Positions 16,497 to 25,080 are shown, counted from the stretch's first letter. The stretch is 38,020 bases of DNA from Streptomyces caelestis (GCF_001279005.1 NZ_LGCN01000235.1:1-38020); one strand, 5' to 3'. Notes: generated by a model not told the origin, from the letters alone. Program-made: numbers and translations.

Positions 16497-17807
16497 ATGG
16501 GGACGTCGGGGCCGCTCACTTTCGGGCAGTTGTCGGTGATGCGGGCCGTCCAGGACCTTCCGGTCGAGCAGTGGCACGAGTCGAATCTGCGCACCCTGTG
16601 GACGCTGCCGGAGCCGGTGCCCCCGACCAGGGCGGTGAACGCGCTGCGCGCACTGTGCGCCCGGCACGTCTCGCTGCGAACGGTGTACGACATCAGCGAG
16701 CCGACGACGCCGCGACAGCTGGTCCACGAGGACGCGGAGCCCGCGATCGAGGTGATGCGGGCCGACGGCGTGAGCGACGCGGAGGTGCGCGCGCTCCTGG
16801 CCGACTCGGCGGCACGGCCCTTCACCCTGTGGTCCGAGTACGCGTGGCGGGCGGTGGTCCTCACGCGTGAGGGCATGGCCGTACAGGTGGCACTGGTCAA
16901 CCACCATGTCGTCGCCGACGGTTCCGCCAAGCAAATCCTGTGGGAGGACATGCTCACGGCCCTGCGCGAACCCGACGCGCTGGCTGCCCGGAAGCCGTAC
17001 CTACTGAGCGAGATGGCCGAGCAACAGCGTTCCGACGGCTTTCGCGGACGGCTGCGGGCGGCGGAGCGACACTGGGAGAAGACGCTGACCGCTTCACTGG
17101 TGGACGCGCCCAAGCCGGAGCGGCCCAGCGGACCGCAGGACGAGGTGTTCGTGGCCCGGTTGCTCTCCCGCCGTTCCCGCACCGCCGTCGAGCGGGTGGC
17201 GGCGCGCAGCGGGGTGTCGATGTTCGCGCTCCTTCTCGCCGCCTACGCGCAGGCCGTCGCCGAGGTCCAGGGCGTCCGCTCGATCCCGATGCGGATGGTG
17301 TCCTCCAACCGGCACGGCAATCCGTGGACCGGCCATGTCACGTCGATGAACCAGTGGGTGCCGACGCACGTCGAGGTTCCCGCCGGGACGTCTGTCACCG
17401 CGCTGGCTCAGCGGTTGGGACTGAGAAGCCTCCAGGCCTTCCGCAACGGAATCTTCGACCTCGATGCGATCGACGAGATGTGCGGGCGGTTCCCGGCGGC
17501 GATCGCCTCGCACGACGCGGTGTGGTCCTTCAACCTCATCGTCAAGGGCGTGTCCGGTGACCCCGGTTCCTTCGAGCCGTTCGAGGTGGCGGAGGAGGAC
17601 GACGGCCGGATCGGTTACGAATCCGCCTTCCTGACGTTGGGCCCGCGGTTCTATCTGCGTGTGATGGACGACGGCGCGGACGCCTGGGCCCTGCGTCTGC
17701 GGGCCCGCGGGGTACCGCGCGAGACGGCCGGGGCGATCCTTCGGAGCGTTCACGAGACGCTGATCGCCGAGGGACGCGCGCCGGTGTCCGCGGGGAGACC
17801 CGCGTGA
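16497..17807 (+). CDS. Stand-alone condensation-domain protein, canonical HHxxxDG
   Basis: A 436-aa free condensation protein with an intact active site, NHHVVADG (135-142; His136, His137, Asp141, Gly142). It opens GPLTFGQLSVMRAV, almost the same as the third condensation protein at 31208, and also shares an SSNRHGNPW...SMNQWVP segment with it, so the two are paralogues. It would catalyse amide or ester formation between a carrier-bound donor and a free or carrier-bound acceptor. ATG 16497 has GGGAGA about ten bases upstream. The PhyH oxygenase gene follows 86 bases downstream on the same strand. The substrates cannot be read from the sequence. Confidence 0.85.
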   Translation: MGTSGPLTFGQLSVMRAVQDLPVEQWHESNLRTLWTLPEPVPPTRAVNALRALCARHVSLRTVYDISEPTTPRQLVHEDAEPAIEVMRADGVSDAEVRALLADSAARPFTLWSEYAWRAVVLTREGMAVQVALVNHHVVADGSAKQILWEDMLTALREPDALAARKPYLLSEMAEQQRSDGFRGRLRAAERHWEKTLTASLVDAPKPERPSGPQDEVFVARLLSRRSRTAVERVAARSGVSMFALLLAAYAQAVAEVQGVRSIPMRMVSSNRHGNPWTGHVTSMNQWVPTHVEVPAGTSVTALAQRLGLRSLQAFRNGIFDLDAIDEMCGRFPAAIASHDAVWSFNLIVKGVSGDPGSFEPFEVAEEDDGRIGYESAFLTLGPRFYLRVMDDGADAWALRLRARGVPRETAGAILRSVHETLIAEGRAPVSAGRPA

Positions 17808-17893
17808 GGCGGCGTCGTTTCCGTGCGGGCCGACCACTCGCCATGGCCTTCTCGGGCATTTTCACACCACCTACGTGACCAGGAGCCAGCTTC

Positions 17894-18733
17894 ATGGACA
17901 GCACACTCCCGACCGTTCCGAACGACCTCGCCGCACTCAAGTCGGCCTACGCGGCGGACGGCTGGTGCCGAATACCGTTCCGCCTGGACGCGCCGACCGT
18001 CGAGCGGATCCGCGACCGGGTCGACGCCATCAGCGCCGAACGCCGTCCGGAGGTCGTGCACGAGAAGGACAGCGACACCGTGCGCGCGATCCACGGCTGC
18101 CACGCGTTCGACGACCTCTGCGCCGCCCTGGTCCAGCACCCCGGCCTTGTGGCCGTCGCCGAGGCGCTGATCGGCGGCCCCGTCTACGTCTACCAGTTCA
18201 AGGTCAACCTCAAGCAAGCGCACGAAGGCGCCGCCTGGCCGTGGCACCAGGACTTCTCGTTCTGGAACCAGCAGGACGGCATGAAGCGACCCGACGCCGT
18301 CAACCTGGCGGTTGCCCTGGACCCGATTCACGAGGCGAACGGGCCGCTGACCGTGCTCCCCGGCTCGCACCGCCTGGGTCTGCTGGACCTGCCGGACCCG
18401 GCCCGCGCGAGCGGCGACTGGCGCCGGCACGTCTCGGCGGACCTGGCCTACACCGTGGGCACGAACACGGTCGACGAGCTGGCCCGGGAGCTCGGCACGG
18501 CGCTGGTCACCGGGGAGGCCGGCGAGATCCACGCCTTCCATCCGAGCATCGTGCACTCGTCGACCAACAACACCTCGTCCGACCGGCGCGCCCTGCTCCT
18601 CATCACCTACAACGCCGTCGGCAACGAGCCGGAGGCCCCGACCCGGCCGGATTTCCTCGTCAGCCGTGACGCAACGCCGGTGACCGGCACCGCCGACGAG
18701 CGGATCGGCACGCTGGGCGCGACCCTGGTGTGA
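17894..18733 (+). CDS. PhyH / ectoine-hydroxylase-like Fe(II)/2-oxoglutarate dioxygenase
   Basis: A 279-aa member of the phytanoyl-CoA dioxygenase family. The facial triad is visible as His118 and Asp120 in WPWHQDFSFW and His221 in IVHSSTNN, with an Arg at 231/232 in position for 2-oxoglutarate. The block around GPLTVLPGSHRLG is close to ectoine and amino acid hydroxylases. It would hydroxylate an unactivated carbon of an amino acid, phosphonate or peptide intermediate, consuming 2-oxoglutarate and O2. ATG 17894 has AGGAG at eight bases. Related oxygenases act in several phosphonate pathways, but the substrate is unknown here. It converges on the XRE regulator. Confidence 0.87.
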   Translation: MDSTLPTVPNDLAALKSAYAADGWCRIPFRLDAPTVERIRDRVDAISAERRPEVVHEKDSDTVRAIHGCHAFDDLCAALVQHPGLVAVAEALIGGPVYVYQFKVNLKQAHEGAAWPWHQDFSFWNQQDGMKRPDAVNLAVALDPIHEANGPLTVLPGSHRLGLLDLPDPARASGDWRRHVSADLAYTVGTNTVDELARELGTALVTGEAGEIHAFHPSIVHSSTNNTSSDRRALLLITYNAVGNEPEAPTRPDFLVSRDATPVTGTADERIGTLGATLV

Positions 18734-18773
18734 CGGAGACGGCCACGGCCCGGGCCGGGCGGACGCGGTCCGT

Positions 18774-19256
18774 TCACATGGGCTGTGCCGCCCAGAACAC
18801 CGACCAGTTGAGCGCCGAGTCGGCGGAGCGGGTGGCCACGAACACGATTTCGCCGTGGCCGTCCGCCGCCTTCTCCGTGGCCGCCGTCAGCCTGCGCCGC
18901 TCGGTGACGAGCAGCTCGGCCAGGGCGTAGACGTCGGTGTCCGTCCTCTCCCGCCCTTGCGGGGACCGCAGTTCCTCGAGGGCATCGTCCCGTGCCGGGC
19001 GCGGCACCGGCTCCTCGCCGCTGATGAACCGGGCCGCGGCGGCCGCGAGGAACACCGCCCGTCGGCCGTCCCTCAGCCGCAGCGCGTCGGCCAGCAGCCG
19101 GACGGTCTCCTTACGGGGCCGGCTCACCCGGCCGCGCTCCAGATCTCGCACGGCGCGGATGCTCAATCCGGCCAGATCGGCGAGTTCCTTCTGGGTCAGT
19201 CCGGTCCGGTGCCGCAGTTCCCTGAGGAGGACGCCGAACTTCTCGGGGGCGCTCAA
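18774..19256 (-). CDS. XRE-family helix-turn-helix regulator
   Basis: A protein of about 160 aa. Its N-terminal Cro/C1-type HTH (residues about 7-60) reads LLRELRHRTGLTQKELADLA then GLSIRAVRDLERGR; an Arg-rich linker and an unassigned C-terminal half with TERRRLTAATEKA follow. The best start is TTG 19256, because the stop of a well-initiated 39-aa ORF overlaps it (ATTGA). It probably controls nearby genes; it is the only DNA-binding regulator in the cluster part of the window. The C-terminal half may sense a ligand, but nothing identifies one. Confidence 0.75.
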   Translation of the reverse strand: MSAPEKFGVLLRELRHRTGLTQKELADLAGLSIRAVRDLERGRVSRPRKETVRLLADALRLRDGRRAVFLAAAAARFISGEEPVPRPARDDALEELRSPQGRERTDTDVYALAELLVTERRRLTAATEKAADGHGEIVFVATRSADSALNWSVFWAAQPM

Positions 19257-19372
19257 TGTCGGCCCCCTCCTCCGTGCCGACCGCCGTGTTCGGCGGCGGG
19301 CCGGCCGAGTACGGCGTTGCTCGCCACGCCGGCCGGCCGCACCCGGCGGCTCAGGGTTCGGAAGTCGCTCAT
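19253..19372 (-). CDS. 39-aa ORF overlapping the XRE regulator start
   Basis: From ATG 19372 the minus strand encodes a 39-aa basic peptide, MSDFRTLSRRVRPAGVASN..., ending in a Gly/His-rich tail (HGGRHGGGGRH). A strong GAGGAGAG ribosome site lies about ten bases upstream. Its TGA overlaps the regulator TTG start as ATTGA, so translation of the regulator probably depends on reading this ORF. I do not recognise a family. It may be a coupling leader or a small peptide with its own role. Confidence 0.5.
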   Translation of the reverse strand: MSDFRTLSRRVRPAGVASNAVLGRPAAEHGGRHGGGGRH

Positions 19373-19477
19373 GGGATGTGCTCTCTCCTCGGCTTCCTGA
19401 TTCGTGACAGGGGCGATCGGGTGAGCCCTGGTGTGCCGGGCATCCGTTGCGGACCGCCTCGCGGGTCGTGGCCGTCC

Positions 19478-19930
19478 TCAGAGCGGCGGTGCGGGCGCCC
19501 CCGGCCGGGAGCCGTTTCGCGCGGCGGCGGCACGGCGGACGGCCGTCGCCCAGTACCTCAGAGGGGGCGGCGTTCCGGGCGCGCCGGCGGTGCGCTCCAG
19601 TTGCTCCCACAGTCCGGCGTCGCACAGTTGCCGGAACCGGCGGTGCGCCGTCTGCCACGACGTCCCGAAGGTGTGCGGCACCGCCCGCCAGGGTGAGTCG
19701 CTGACCAGCACGTAGAGGACGGAGGCGAACACTGCTTCGTCGTCCAGCCGCCTGGTGCCACCGCCCTGCGGCCGTCTCGCGGCCTCGGGCATGATCCGCT
19801 GCGCGAGGGGCCACAGCACCATGGGGGCCAGCCACGCGTACTCACGGGAGACGCCACGCGCGCCGACGGCCCTCGCACCCGCTCGGCCTCGAGCCGTCAG
19901 CGGCATCGTGTGCGGCACCACGTGAGACAC
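19478..19930 (-). CDS. Small IS5-type transposase-domain protein (DUF4096-like)
   Basis: A protein of about 150 aa whose centre reads RRLDDEAVFASVLYVLVSDS, PWRAVPHTFGTSWQTAHRRF and CDAGLWEQLE. This matches the N-terminal DUF4096 domain of IS5-family transposases. The DDE catalytic domain that normally follows is absent; the frame ends in an Ala/Arg/Pro-rich tail. It may be a remnant or a domain kept as a DNA-binding protein. The GTG start at 19930 is weakly supported. It diverges from the monooxygenase gene. Confidence 0.55.
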   Translation of the reverse strand: MSHVVPHTMPLTARGRAGARAVGARGVSREYAWLAPMVLWPLAQRIMPEAARRPQGGGTRRLDDEAVFASVLYVLVSDSPWRAVPHTFGTSWQTAHRRFRQLCDAGLWEQLERTAGAPGTPPPLRYWATAVRRAAAARNGSRPGAPAPPL

Positions 19931-20023
19931 GTTCTCGCGTCCGGACGGCCGATGACTCTAGGGTGACCCGGCAGAGCCCGCCGGTGGACGAAGACCTTTC
20001 GACGCACCTGGAAAGGACCGACT

Positions 20024-21205
20024 GTGGACCGAATGCGGTTCGGCTGTTTCATATCTCCTCTGCACCCTCCGGGGGAGGATCCGAATCTCCTGCTTCGCCG
20101 GGACATCGCCTTCGCGGAACTGGCCGACGACCTGAATTTCGACGAGTTCTGGGTGGGCGAGCACCATTCCGCCGGCTGGGGCACCATCACGAGTCCGGAG
20201 CTCTTCATCGCGGCGGCCGCGGAGCGGACCCGTCGCATCGTCTTCGCGACCGGCGTGATGACGCTGCCGTACCACCATCCGTTCATGGCAGCCGAGCGGG
20301 CGATGCAGTTGGACCAGCTGACCCGGGGCCGTTTCATCCTCGGCGTGGGCGCGGGTTCCGTCGTGTCCGACATGCACATGCTCGGCATTTCCGTGGCCGA
20401 CACCAGACGCATGACGGCGCAGTCGCTGGAGGTGATCCTGCCGTTGCTGCGCGGCGAGGTCGTCAGCGCCACCGAGGACTGGTTCGAACTCCACGACGCG
20501 CGCCTGCAGTTGCGTTCGTTCACCGCGAGTGGCGTCGAGGTCGCCGTGGCCAGTGCCCTGTCGCCGTTCGGGATGCGGCTCGCGGGCACCCAGGGGATCA
20601 GTCCGCTGTCGTACGTGGCGCCGCCCTGGGGCGCGCCGCGCGCTGGGCACGGCCTGGCCCTGGACCGGCTCGCCGAGCAGTGGCGGCACTACGAGGAAGC
20701 GGCGGCCTCGGCCGGGCGGACGGCCGACCGGGCCGACTGGCGGCTTCTGTTGCCGGTGCATGTCTCCACCAGCCGCGAGCAGGCCCTCGAGGAGCTGTAC
20801 GAGGGATGGCTGTACCAGCGCGAGCACCTCTGGGTGAGGACCATGGGCATGCCGATGGCGACCAGTGGCGTGGGCGCCCGCAAGGCGTTCGAGTACACCG
20901 TGGACGCCGGTGGAATCATCGCCGGATCCCCTGCGGACTGCGTCGCGGCCATCCACAGGCTCCAGGAGAGCAGCGAGGGATTCGGCTGCCTGCTGCTGTC
21001 GCTCATGGACTGGGCCGCGCCCGAGCAAGTGCACCGCAGTCTCGACCTGTTCGCCCGCCACGTGGCCCCTGTCTTCCGTCACTCGGCCGTCGGCACCACG
21101 GCGTCCAACACCTGGGCCGCGGCGCACAAGGACACCTTCCAGCAGGCCAACTCGCGGGCCCGGGACGCCGCCGTGCGGGAGACCACGGCGGTACGTGCCG
21201 ACTGA
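20024..21205 (+). CDS. Luciferase-like flavin-dependent monooxygenase
   Basis: A 393-aa member of the bacterial luciferase-like monooxygenase family, a TIM-barrel enzyme that uses FMNH2 and O2 supplied by a separate reductase. Family features are FDEFWVGEHHSAGWGTITSP (about 39-58), the following ERTRRIVFATGVMTLPYHHP strand, DQLTRGRFILGVGAGSV and a C-terminal TIM-barrel segment with AGSPADCVAAI. GTG 20024 has AAAGGA about seven bases upstream; ATG 20033 is an alternative. Biosynthetic members hydroxylate carbon or nitrogen of carrier-bound or free substrates. It converges on the phosphonate operon across a hairpin. The substrate is unknown. Confidence 0.88.
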   Translation: MDRMRFGCFISPLHPPGEDPNLLLRRDIAFAELADDLNFDEFWVGEHHSAGWGTITSPELFIAAAAERTRRIVFATGVMTLPYHHPFMAAERAMQLDQLTRGRFILGVGAGSVVSDMHMLGISVADTRRMTAQSLEVILPLLRGEVVSATEDWFELHDARLQLRSFTASGVEVAVASALSPFGMRLAGTQGISPLSYVAPPWGAPRAGHGLALDRLAEQWRHYEEAAASAGRTADRADWRLLLPVHVSTSREQALEELYEGWLYQREHLWVRTMGMPMATSGVGARKAFEYTVDAGGIIAGSPADCVAAIHRLQESSEGFGCLLLSLMDWAAPEQVHRSLDLFARHVAPVFRHSAVGTTASNTWAAAHKDTFQQANSRARDAAVRETTAVRAD

Positions 21206-21282
21206 CCGTTCCCCTACCGTGCGACCGCCCTCGGCCCGAGCACGTCGGGGCGGTCCGGCGAGGCCCGTCCCGGCCGGCCGGC

Positions 21283-21311
21283 GGGCACCGGCGCGGGTCG
21301 CACCGGTGCCC
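21283..21311. terminator. Hairpin between convergent genes, likely bidirectional terminator
   Basis: A perfect 9-bp inverted repeat, GGGCACCGG and CCGGTGCCC, separated by 11 bases, lies between the ends of the monooxygenase (+) and nucleotidylyltransferase (-) genes. There is no T-tract, as is common in high-GC actinobacteria. Confidence 0.5.
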
Positions 21312-21314
21312 ACG

Positions 21315-22139
21315 TCAGCGGTGGGCGGCGACCGTGTCCCGGTCCCGCCGCATGATCGCCGGAAAGAGCTCCTCCCGCACGAACACGTGGTCCTCCGGAA
21401 AGTCGCACTCCGAGAAAAGCAGGTCTCCCGGTACGCGGGAGACCTGGAGCCTGCCCAGGGCGAACAGGTACTGCCACATCTCCTCGTGCTCCGACAGCCG
21501 TCCGCCGTACCCGTACGGGCGCAGCCGCGGCGGGGACCCGACAGCCCACAGCGTCAGTTCGGTCACCGACACCGTGTCGGCGGCGTCCAGGAGTATCAGG
21601 CCCAGGCTCTCGCCGAGCAGGTCGAGACCCCCGGTGATGCCGCCCGACAGGCCCTTGCCGATGAGGACCGGCTCCGCGGGAGACCGTCCGTAGACACGTA
21701 CTTCCTCGGCGTCACCGTTCGTGCGCTCGATGGTGAACAGCCGTGATCCCCGCGCGGCGGCCACGTGGTCGAGCAGAGCGCTCTCGTACACGATGTCCGC
21801 GTCGCTGATCAGCGTACGGGCGCCCTGCGGCCGCCAGGCCAGCAGGGCTCGCAGGCCGGCCAGCATGCTCACGCTCGACCCGGTGCGCTCCTTGCCGTCA
21901 CCGCAGACGACGAGTTGGACCACGTCGTCCGCGAACGGCTCGAACGCCTTGCGGTTGTCCGGGTTGACGACGAGGAAGACGCGTTCGGCGCCCGCCCTGC
22001 GGACGAGTTCCAGGTGTCGGCTGAGGAACGTGGGACCGTCCGGGGCGTCCGTGCCGAGCGGGAGCAGCGATTTCGGCCCGGACGAGGCGCCCATGCGCCG
22101 GTTCTCACCGGCCGCGAGGACGACTGCGCTTTCCACCAT
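21315..22139 (-). CDS. Nucleotidylyltransferase (probable phosphonate cytidylyltransferase)
   Basis: A 274-aa NTP-transferase-fold protein. The N-terminus AVVLAAGENRRMG with Lys23 in GPKSLLPLG is the nucleotide-binding signature, and LISDADIVYES carries the metal-binding Asp residues. It lies directly after the Fom3-like radical SAM gene. In streptomycete fosfomycin biosynthesis the Fom1 N-terminal domain adds CMP to 2-hydroxyethylphosphonate and Fom3 methylates the adduct, so the same tagging role is the best guess. The nucleotide (CTP) and acceptor are inferred from context; sugar-phosphate or phosphocholine-type transfer is possible. ATG 22139 has AAGGAA six bases upstream. It is the last gene of the minus-strand operon. 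Confidence 0.82.
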   Translation of the reverse strand: MVESAVVLAAGENRRMGASSGPKSLLPLGTDAPDGPTFLSRHLELVRRAGAERVFLVVNPDNRKAFEPFADDVVQLVVCGDGKERTGSSVSMLAGLRALLAWRPQGARTLISDADIVYESALLDHVAAARGSRLFTIERTNGDAEEVRVYGRSPAEPVLIGKGLSGGITGGLDLLGESLGLILLDAADTVSVTELTLWAVGSPPRLRPYGYGGRLSEHEEMWQYLFALGRLQVSRVPGDLLFSECDFPEDHVFVREELFPAIMRRDRDTVAAHR

Positions 22140-22153
22140 GACAGTTTCCTTAC

Positions 22154-23836
22154 CTACCGGTTCGGCCCGGCAGTGCCCGCGCTGATGATGGTCGAGGTGA
22201 TGGCTGAGGCGGACCCCACGCAGATGCGTGCCATCCGTTCCTTGTGCCCCTGGTACTTGCGCTCCCAGGCCTCCGGATCCCGTTGGTAGATCGCCTTGTT
22301 GTAGCGCTCGAGGAAGCCGCTGACCAGCTCTTCGAGCCGCTCGGCCGCGATGTTGGTGAGTCGGAGCGTGGAGCGGGCGGTGTCGATGTGCAGTGCGCCC
22401 TCGTAGGTGATCGTGCCGTTGCTCACGGCCTGCTCGAAGAGTTCGGAGCCGGGGATCGCCGCGGCGATGAACACGTTGATCGAGTGGAACGGAAGCTGCT
22501 CGACGAACGCGAAGCCGTCCTTGACCTGGTCCTCGGTCTCCCCGGGCATACCGACCACGAGGGTGCCGTGCATGAGCACGTCCCGGTCGTAGAGATAGGC
22601 CATCAGGTCCGGAACCTTCGTCAGGTCCACCGGCTTACGGTGCTGTTCCTTGAGCGTCTCCGCGTTGCCGCTGTCCAGCGAGAGGGTGATCTGGTACAGG
22701 CCCGACTCGACCATGCGGTCGACGAGCGGCGCGCTCAGGGTGTTCACCATGATGCCGTTGGGCGTGCACCAGGGCAGGCCCAGCGGCACCATCTTCTCGA
22801 ACAGCTCGGTGGCCCGCTTGCGGTCGAACGTCAGGTTGTCGTCGGCGAACTGGACCTCGTCCACGCCGAAGGCGTCCTGGTAGTGCCGGATTTCGGCGAT
22901 GACGTTGTCAACGGACCGGGCGATGTACTGTTTCGAGAAGTTGGTGCTGGCGCAGAAGGTGCAGCCCACCGGACAGCCGCGCGAGGTGTAGAGCGGTAGC
23001 ACCCGCTTGCCGCGCGGGTAGGGCGAGAACGGTACGTTGTGGGCGAAGTACTTCTCCACCGGCACCTTGTGGTAGGCGGGGAACGGGAGTGCGTCCAGGT
23101 CGGTGACCCGGGCGAACTGCGGGTTGGCGAAGACCTTCCCGTCGTGCCATCCCGCCAGCCCGTCCGCGCTCAGGTCGATCTTTCCGTCGGCCAGGTGGCG
23201 CAGGAAGTCTCCGAGCCGGATCTCGCCCTCGCCGCGCAGCACGTAGTCGATGAACGGCTCGCCGTCGCGCACCGCGTCCTGGAGGAAGCGGCGGGCGTAG
23301 ATGCTGGCGTGCAGGCCGCCGGCGATCACGATCGTCTCCGGCCGGACCTCCTTCACGATCTGCGCGTAACGGTAGAGGTTCTGCAGGTCGGAGGAGTAGA
23401 TCATGGTGAATCCGACGACGTCGAACTGGTTCTCGGCGATGTAGGCGCGGAATCGTTCCTCCGACATGCCCATGTTCCACACGCCCTTGGCGACCGGCAC
23501 CTCCTCGTCGATCCCCTCGACGATGCAGTCGAGGACGGAGACGTCGATGCCCTCCTTCTCCAGGGCCCCGGCTATGTAGCACAGCCCGATCGGGGGGACG
23601 ACCCGCTTGACCGCGCCCTCGTACATGCACATGGGGGGCATGACCAGGAGCGTGCGGGGAATGCGGCCCAGCGGCTCCCCCACGTCGGCCAGCCTGGGTT
23701 CCGGCCGGGGTTTGCGCACGCGGGCGGTCTCGTCCTTCTCCGCGAGATAGAGGCGTAGCGCGCTGTCCTGCGGGAGGTGCGAGTCCAGCTTGTTCTGCTT
23801 GACCCTCAGGTCCTTGTCCGACGTCGTCTCGGTCAC
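22154..23836 (-). CDS. B12-binding radical SAM C-methyltransferase, Fom3-like
   Basis: A 560-aa class B radical SAM enzyme. The N-terminal cobalamin-binding domain (about 60-220) includes PIGLCYIAGALEKEG and VVGFTMIYSSD. The radical SAM core has CPVGCTFC with Cys288, Cys292 and Cys295 for the 4Fe-4S cluster, then a barrel with VDEVQFADDNLTFD, LSLDSGNAETLKE and LVVGMPGETEDQV. The layout and the LYTSRGC...DDN pattern resemble Fom3, which methylates cytidylyl-2-hydroxyethylphosphonate at C2 using methylcobalamin. GTG 23836 is preceded by AGGAG. The gene ends 14 bases before the nucleotidylyltransferase gene. Methylation of a nucleotidylylated phosphonate is the favoured role; other B12-dependent alkylations are possible. 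Confidence 0.87.
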   Translation of the reverse strand: MTETTSDKDLRVKQNKLDSHLPQDSALRLYLAEKDETARVRKPRPEPRLADVGEPLGRIPRTLLVMPPMCMYEGAVKRVVPPIGLCYIAGALEKEGIDVSVLDCIVEGIDEEVPVAKGVWNMGMSEERFRAYIAENQFDVVGFTMIYSSDLQNLYRYAQIVKEVRPETIVIAGGLHASIYARRFLQDAVRDGEPFIDYVLRGEGEIRLGDFLRHLADGKIDLSADGLAGWHDGKVFANPQFARVTDLDALPFPAYHKVPVEKYFAHNVPFSPYPRGKRVLPLYTSRGCPVGCTFCASTNFSKQYIARSVDNVIAEIRHYQDAFGVDEVQFADDNLTFDRKRATELFEKMVPLGLPWCTPNGIMVNTLSAPLVDRMVESGLYQITLSLDSGNAETLKEQHRKPVDLTKVPDLMAYLYDRDVLMHGTLVVGMPGETEDQVKDGFAFVEQLPFHSINVFIAAAIPGSELFEQAVSNGTITYEGALHIDTARSTLRLTNIAAERLEELVSGFLERYNKAIYQRDPEAWERKYQGHKERMARICVGSASAITSTIISAGTAGPNR

Positions 23837-23874
23837 GGCCTCTCCTGTCAGTTGGTGTTCCCTTGGGTCCGTTC

Positions 23875-25038
23875 TCAGCCGAGAACGGCCCCCGCGAAAC
23901 GGGCCGCCGCCTCCGGCGGGGCGAGAGCCGGCCGACCGAGCGAGGGATCGGAGCCCGGACGGATGCGGACGCGCACGAGGTGCGGACCGGGCGTCGCGCG
24001 CGCCCGCTCGGTCGCCGCGCGCAGGCCGCAAGCGTCGCTGACGTCGGCGGCGCTGGCGTAGCCGCAGGCCACGGCCACAGCGCAGAAGTCCACTCCCGCC
24101 GAGAAGGTGGATTGGCCACCGGTCGATTCATAGGCCTCGTTGTCCAGGACGATGTGCAGCAGCCTTCGAGGGGCCTGTCGCCCTATGGTCGCCATGGCCT
24201 CCAACCGCATCAGTGCCGCCCCGTCGCCGTCGAGGACGATGACGTCCCGCTCGGGCGCGCCCAGTGCGACGCCCAGGCCGATGCTCGACGCACACCCCAT
24301 GGAGCCGACCACGTAGAGGTTGGCCGGCCGGTCCCGGTCACGTTCCAGTTCCCGCGCGGTTTTGCCGGTGGTCGCCACCACCAGGGTGTCCGGTGCTGCC
24401 GCGTCCACGACAGTGGTGATCGCCTCCGCCCGCAGCATCGGCGCGGCCGCGGCCCGGGGTGCGTCGCGGACCCGCCGATACGGTGCGAGGGCGCCCTTGT
24501 GCACAAGGAAGGCGTACGGAAGCCCGGTGCCGTCCATGTGGTCGACAGCCCTCGCGAGTGCCGGGCCCAACTGGTCCGCGCTGCCGGGGAATTCCTCATG
24601 GCGGATCTTCATCGCCGTCAGCAGGTCCGGGGTGATCTCCCCCATCAGCTGATGCTGCGGTTCGTCCTTGTGCCCGGGCTCGCCCCGCCAGGTGATCAGG
24701 AGCAGAACGGGCAGGCGCAGCGTGTGGCACAGCGAGGTCAGCGGATTGACAGCATTGCCGAGACCCGAGTTCTGGAGGATGACGACGGGCCGGCGGCCGG
24801 TCAGCCGCGCCCCGGCCGAAATCGCCACCGCCTCACCCTCGTTGGCCGCGGCGAGATAGGCCCGCGGGTATTCCGACTCCAGCGCGCTGATCAACGGCCC
24901 GAGGAAGGAGCACGGAACACCTGTGAACGGTCCGAAACCGGCCTGCGCGAAGGTTGCGGCGACGACGGAGGCGTCGAGTGCCCTGGATGACGCACGGCCG
25001 ACGCGGGTGTCCGGTGCTGTGCGGGCGGAGGGCTCCAC
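23875..25038 (-). CDS. ppd: Phosphonopyruvate decarboxylase
   Basis: A 387-aa thiamine-diphosphate enzyme that decarboxylates phosphonopyruvate to phosphonoacetaldehyde. This pulls the unfavourable PEP mutase equilibrium forward. Diagnostic stretches are FTGVPCSFLGPLI (38-50), AANEGEAVAISAGA with the cofactor-activating Glu, QNSGLGNAVNPLTSL (89-103), ITWRGEPGHKDEPQHQLMGE and a C-terminal VLDGDGAALMR Mg-ThDP motif followed by LDNEAYESTGGQ. These are specific to Ppd and sulfopyruvate decarboxylase relatives; with PEP mutase in the operon, Ppd is the clear choice. GTG 25038 has AAGGAG eight bases upstream. It lies between the nucleotidyltransferase-family gene (42-base gap) and the radical SAM gene (38-base gap). 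Confidence 0.93.
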   Translation of the reverse strand: MEPSARTAPDTRVGRASSRALDASVVAATFAQAGFGPFTGVPCSFLGPLISALESEYPRAYLAAANEGEAVAISAGARLTGRRPVVILQNSGLGNAVNPLTSLCHTLRLPVLLLITWRGEPGHKDEPQHQLMGEITPDLLTAMKIRHEEFPGSADQLGPALARAVDHMDGTGLPYAFLVHKGALAPYRRVRDAPRAAAAPMLRAEAITTVVDAAAPDTLVVATTGKTARELERDRDRPANLYVVGSMGCASSIGLGVALGAPERDVIVLDGDGAALMRLEAMATIGRQAPRRLLHIVLDNEAYESTGGQSTFSAGVDFCAVAVACGYASAADVSDACGLRAATERARATPGPHLVRVRIRPGSDPSLGRPALAPPEAAARFAGAVLG

Positions 25039-25080
25039 TGCCGGTTCTCCTTTCGCTGGGCCTGCGGCTGCGGCTGCGGA

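Noticed and set aside
18746..18757. 12-base palindrome CGGCCCGGGCCG between the PhyH and regulator genes as a terminator
   Set aside because: It has no loop and is a simple GC palindrome likely to occur by chance. It is too weak to annotate.
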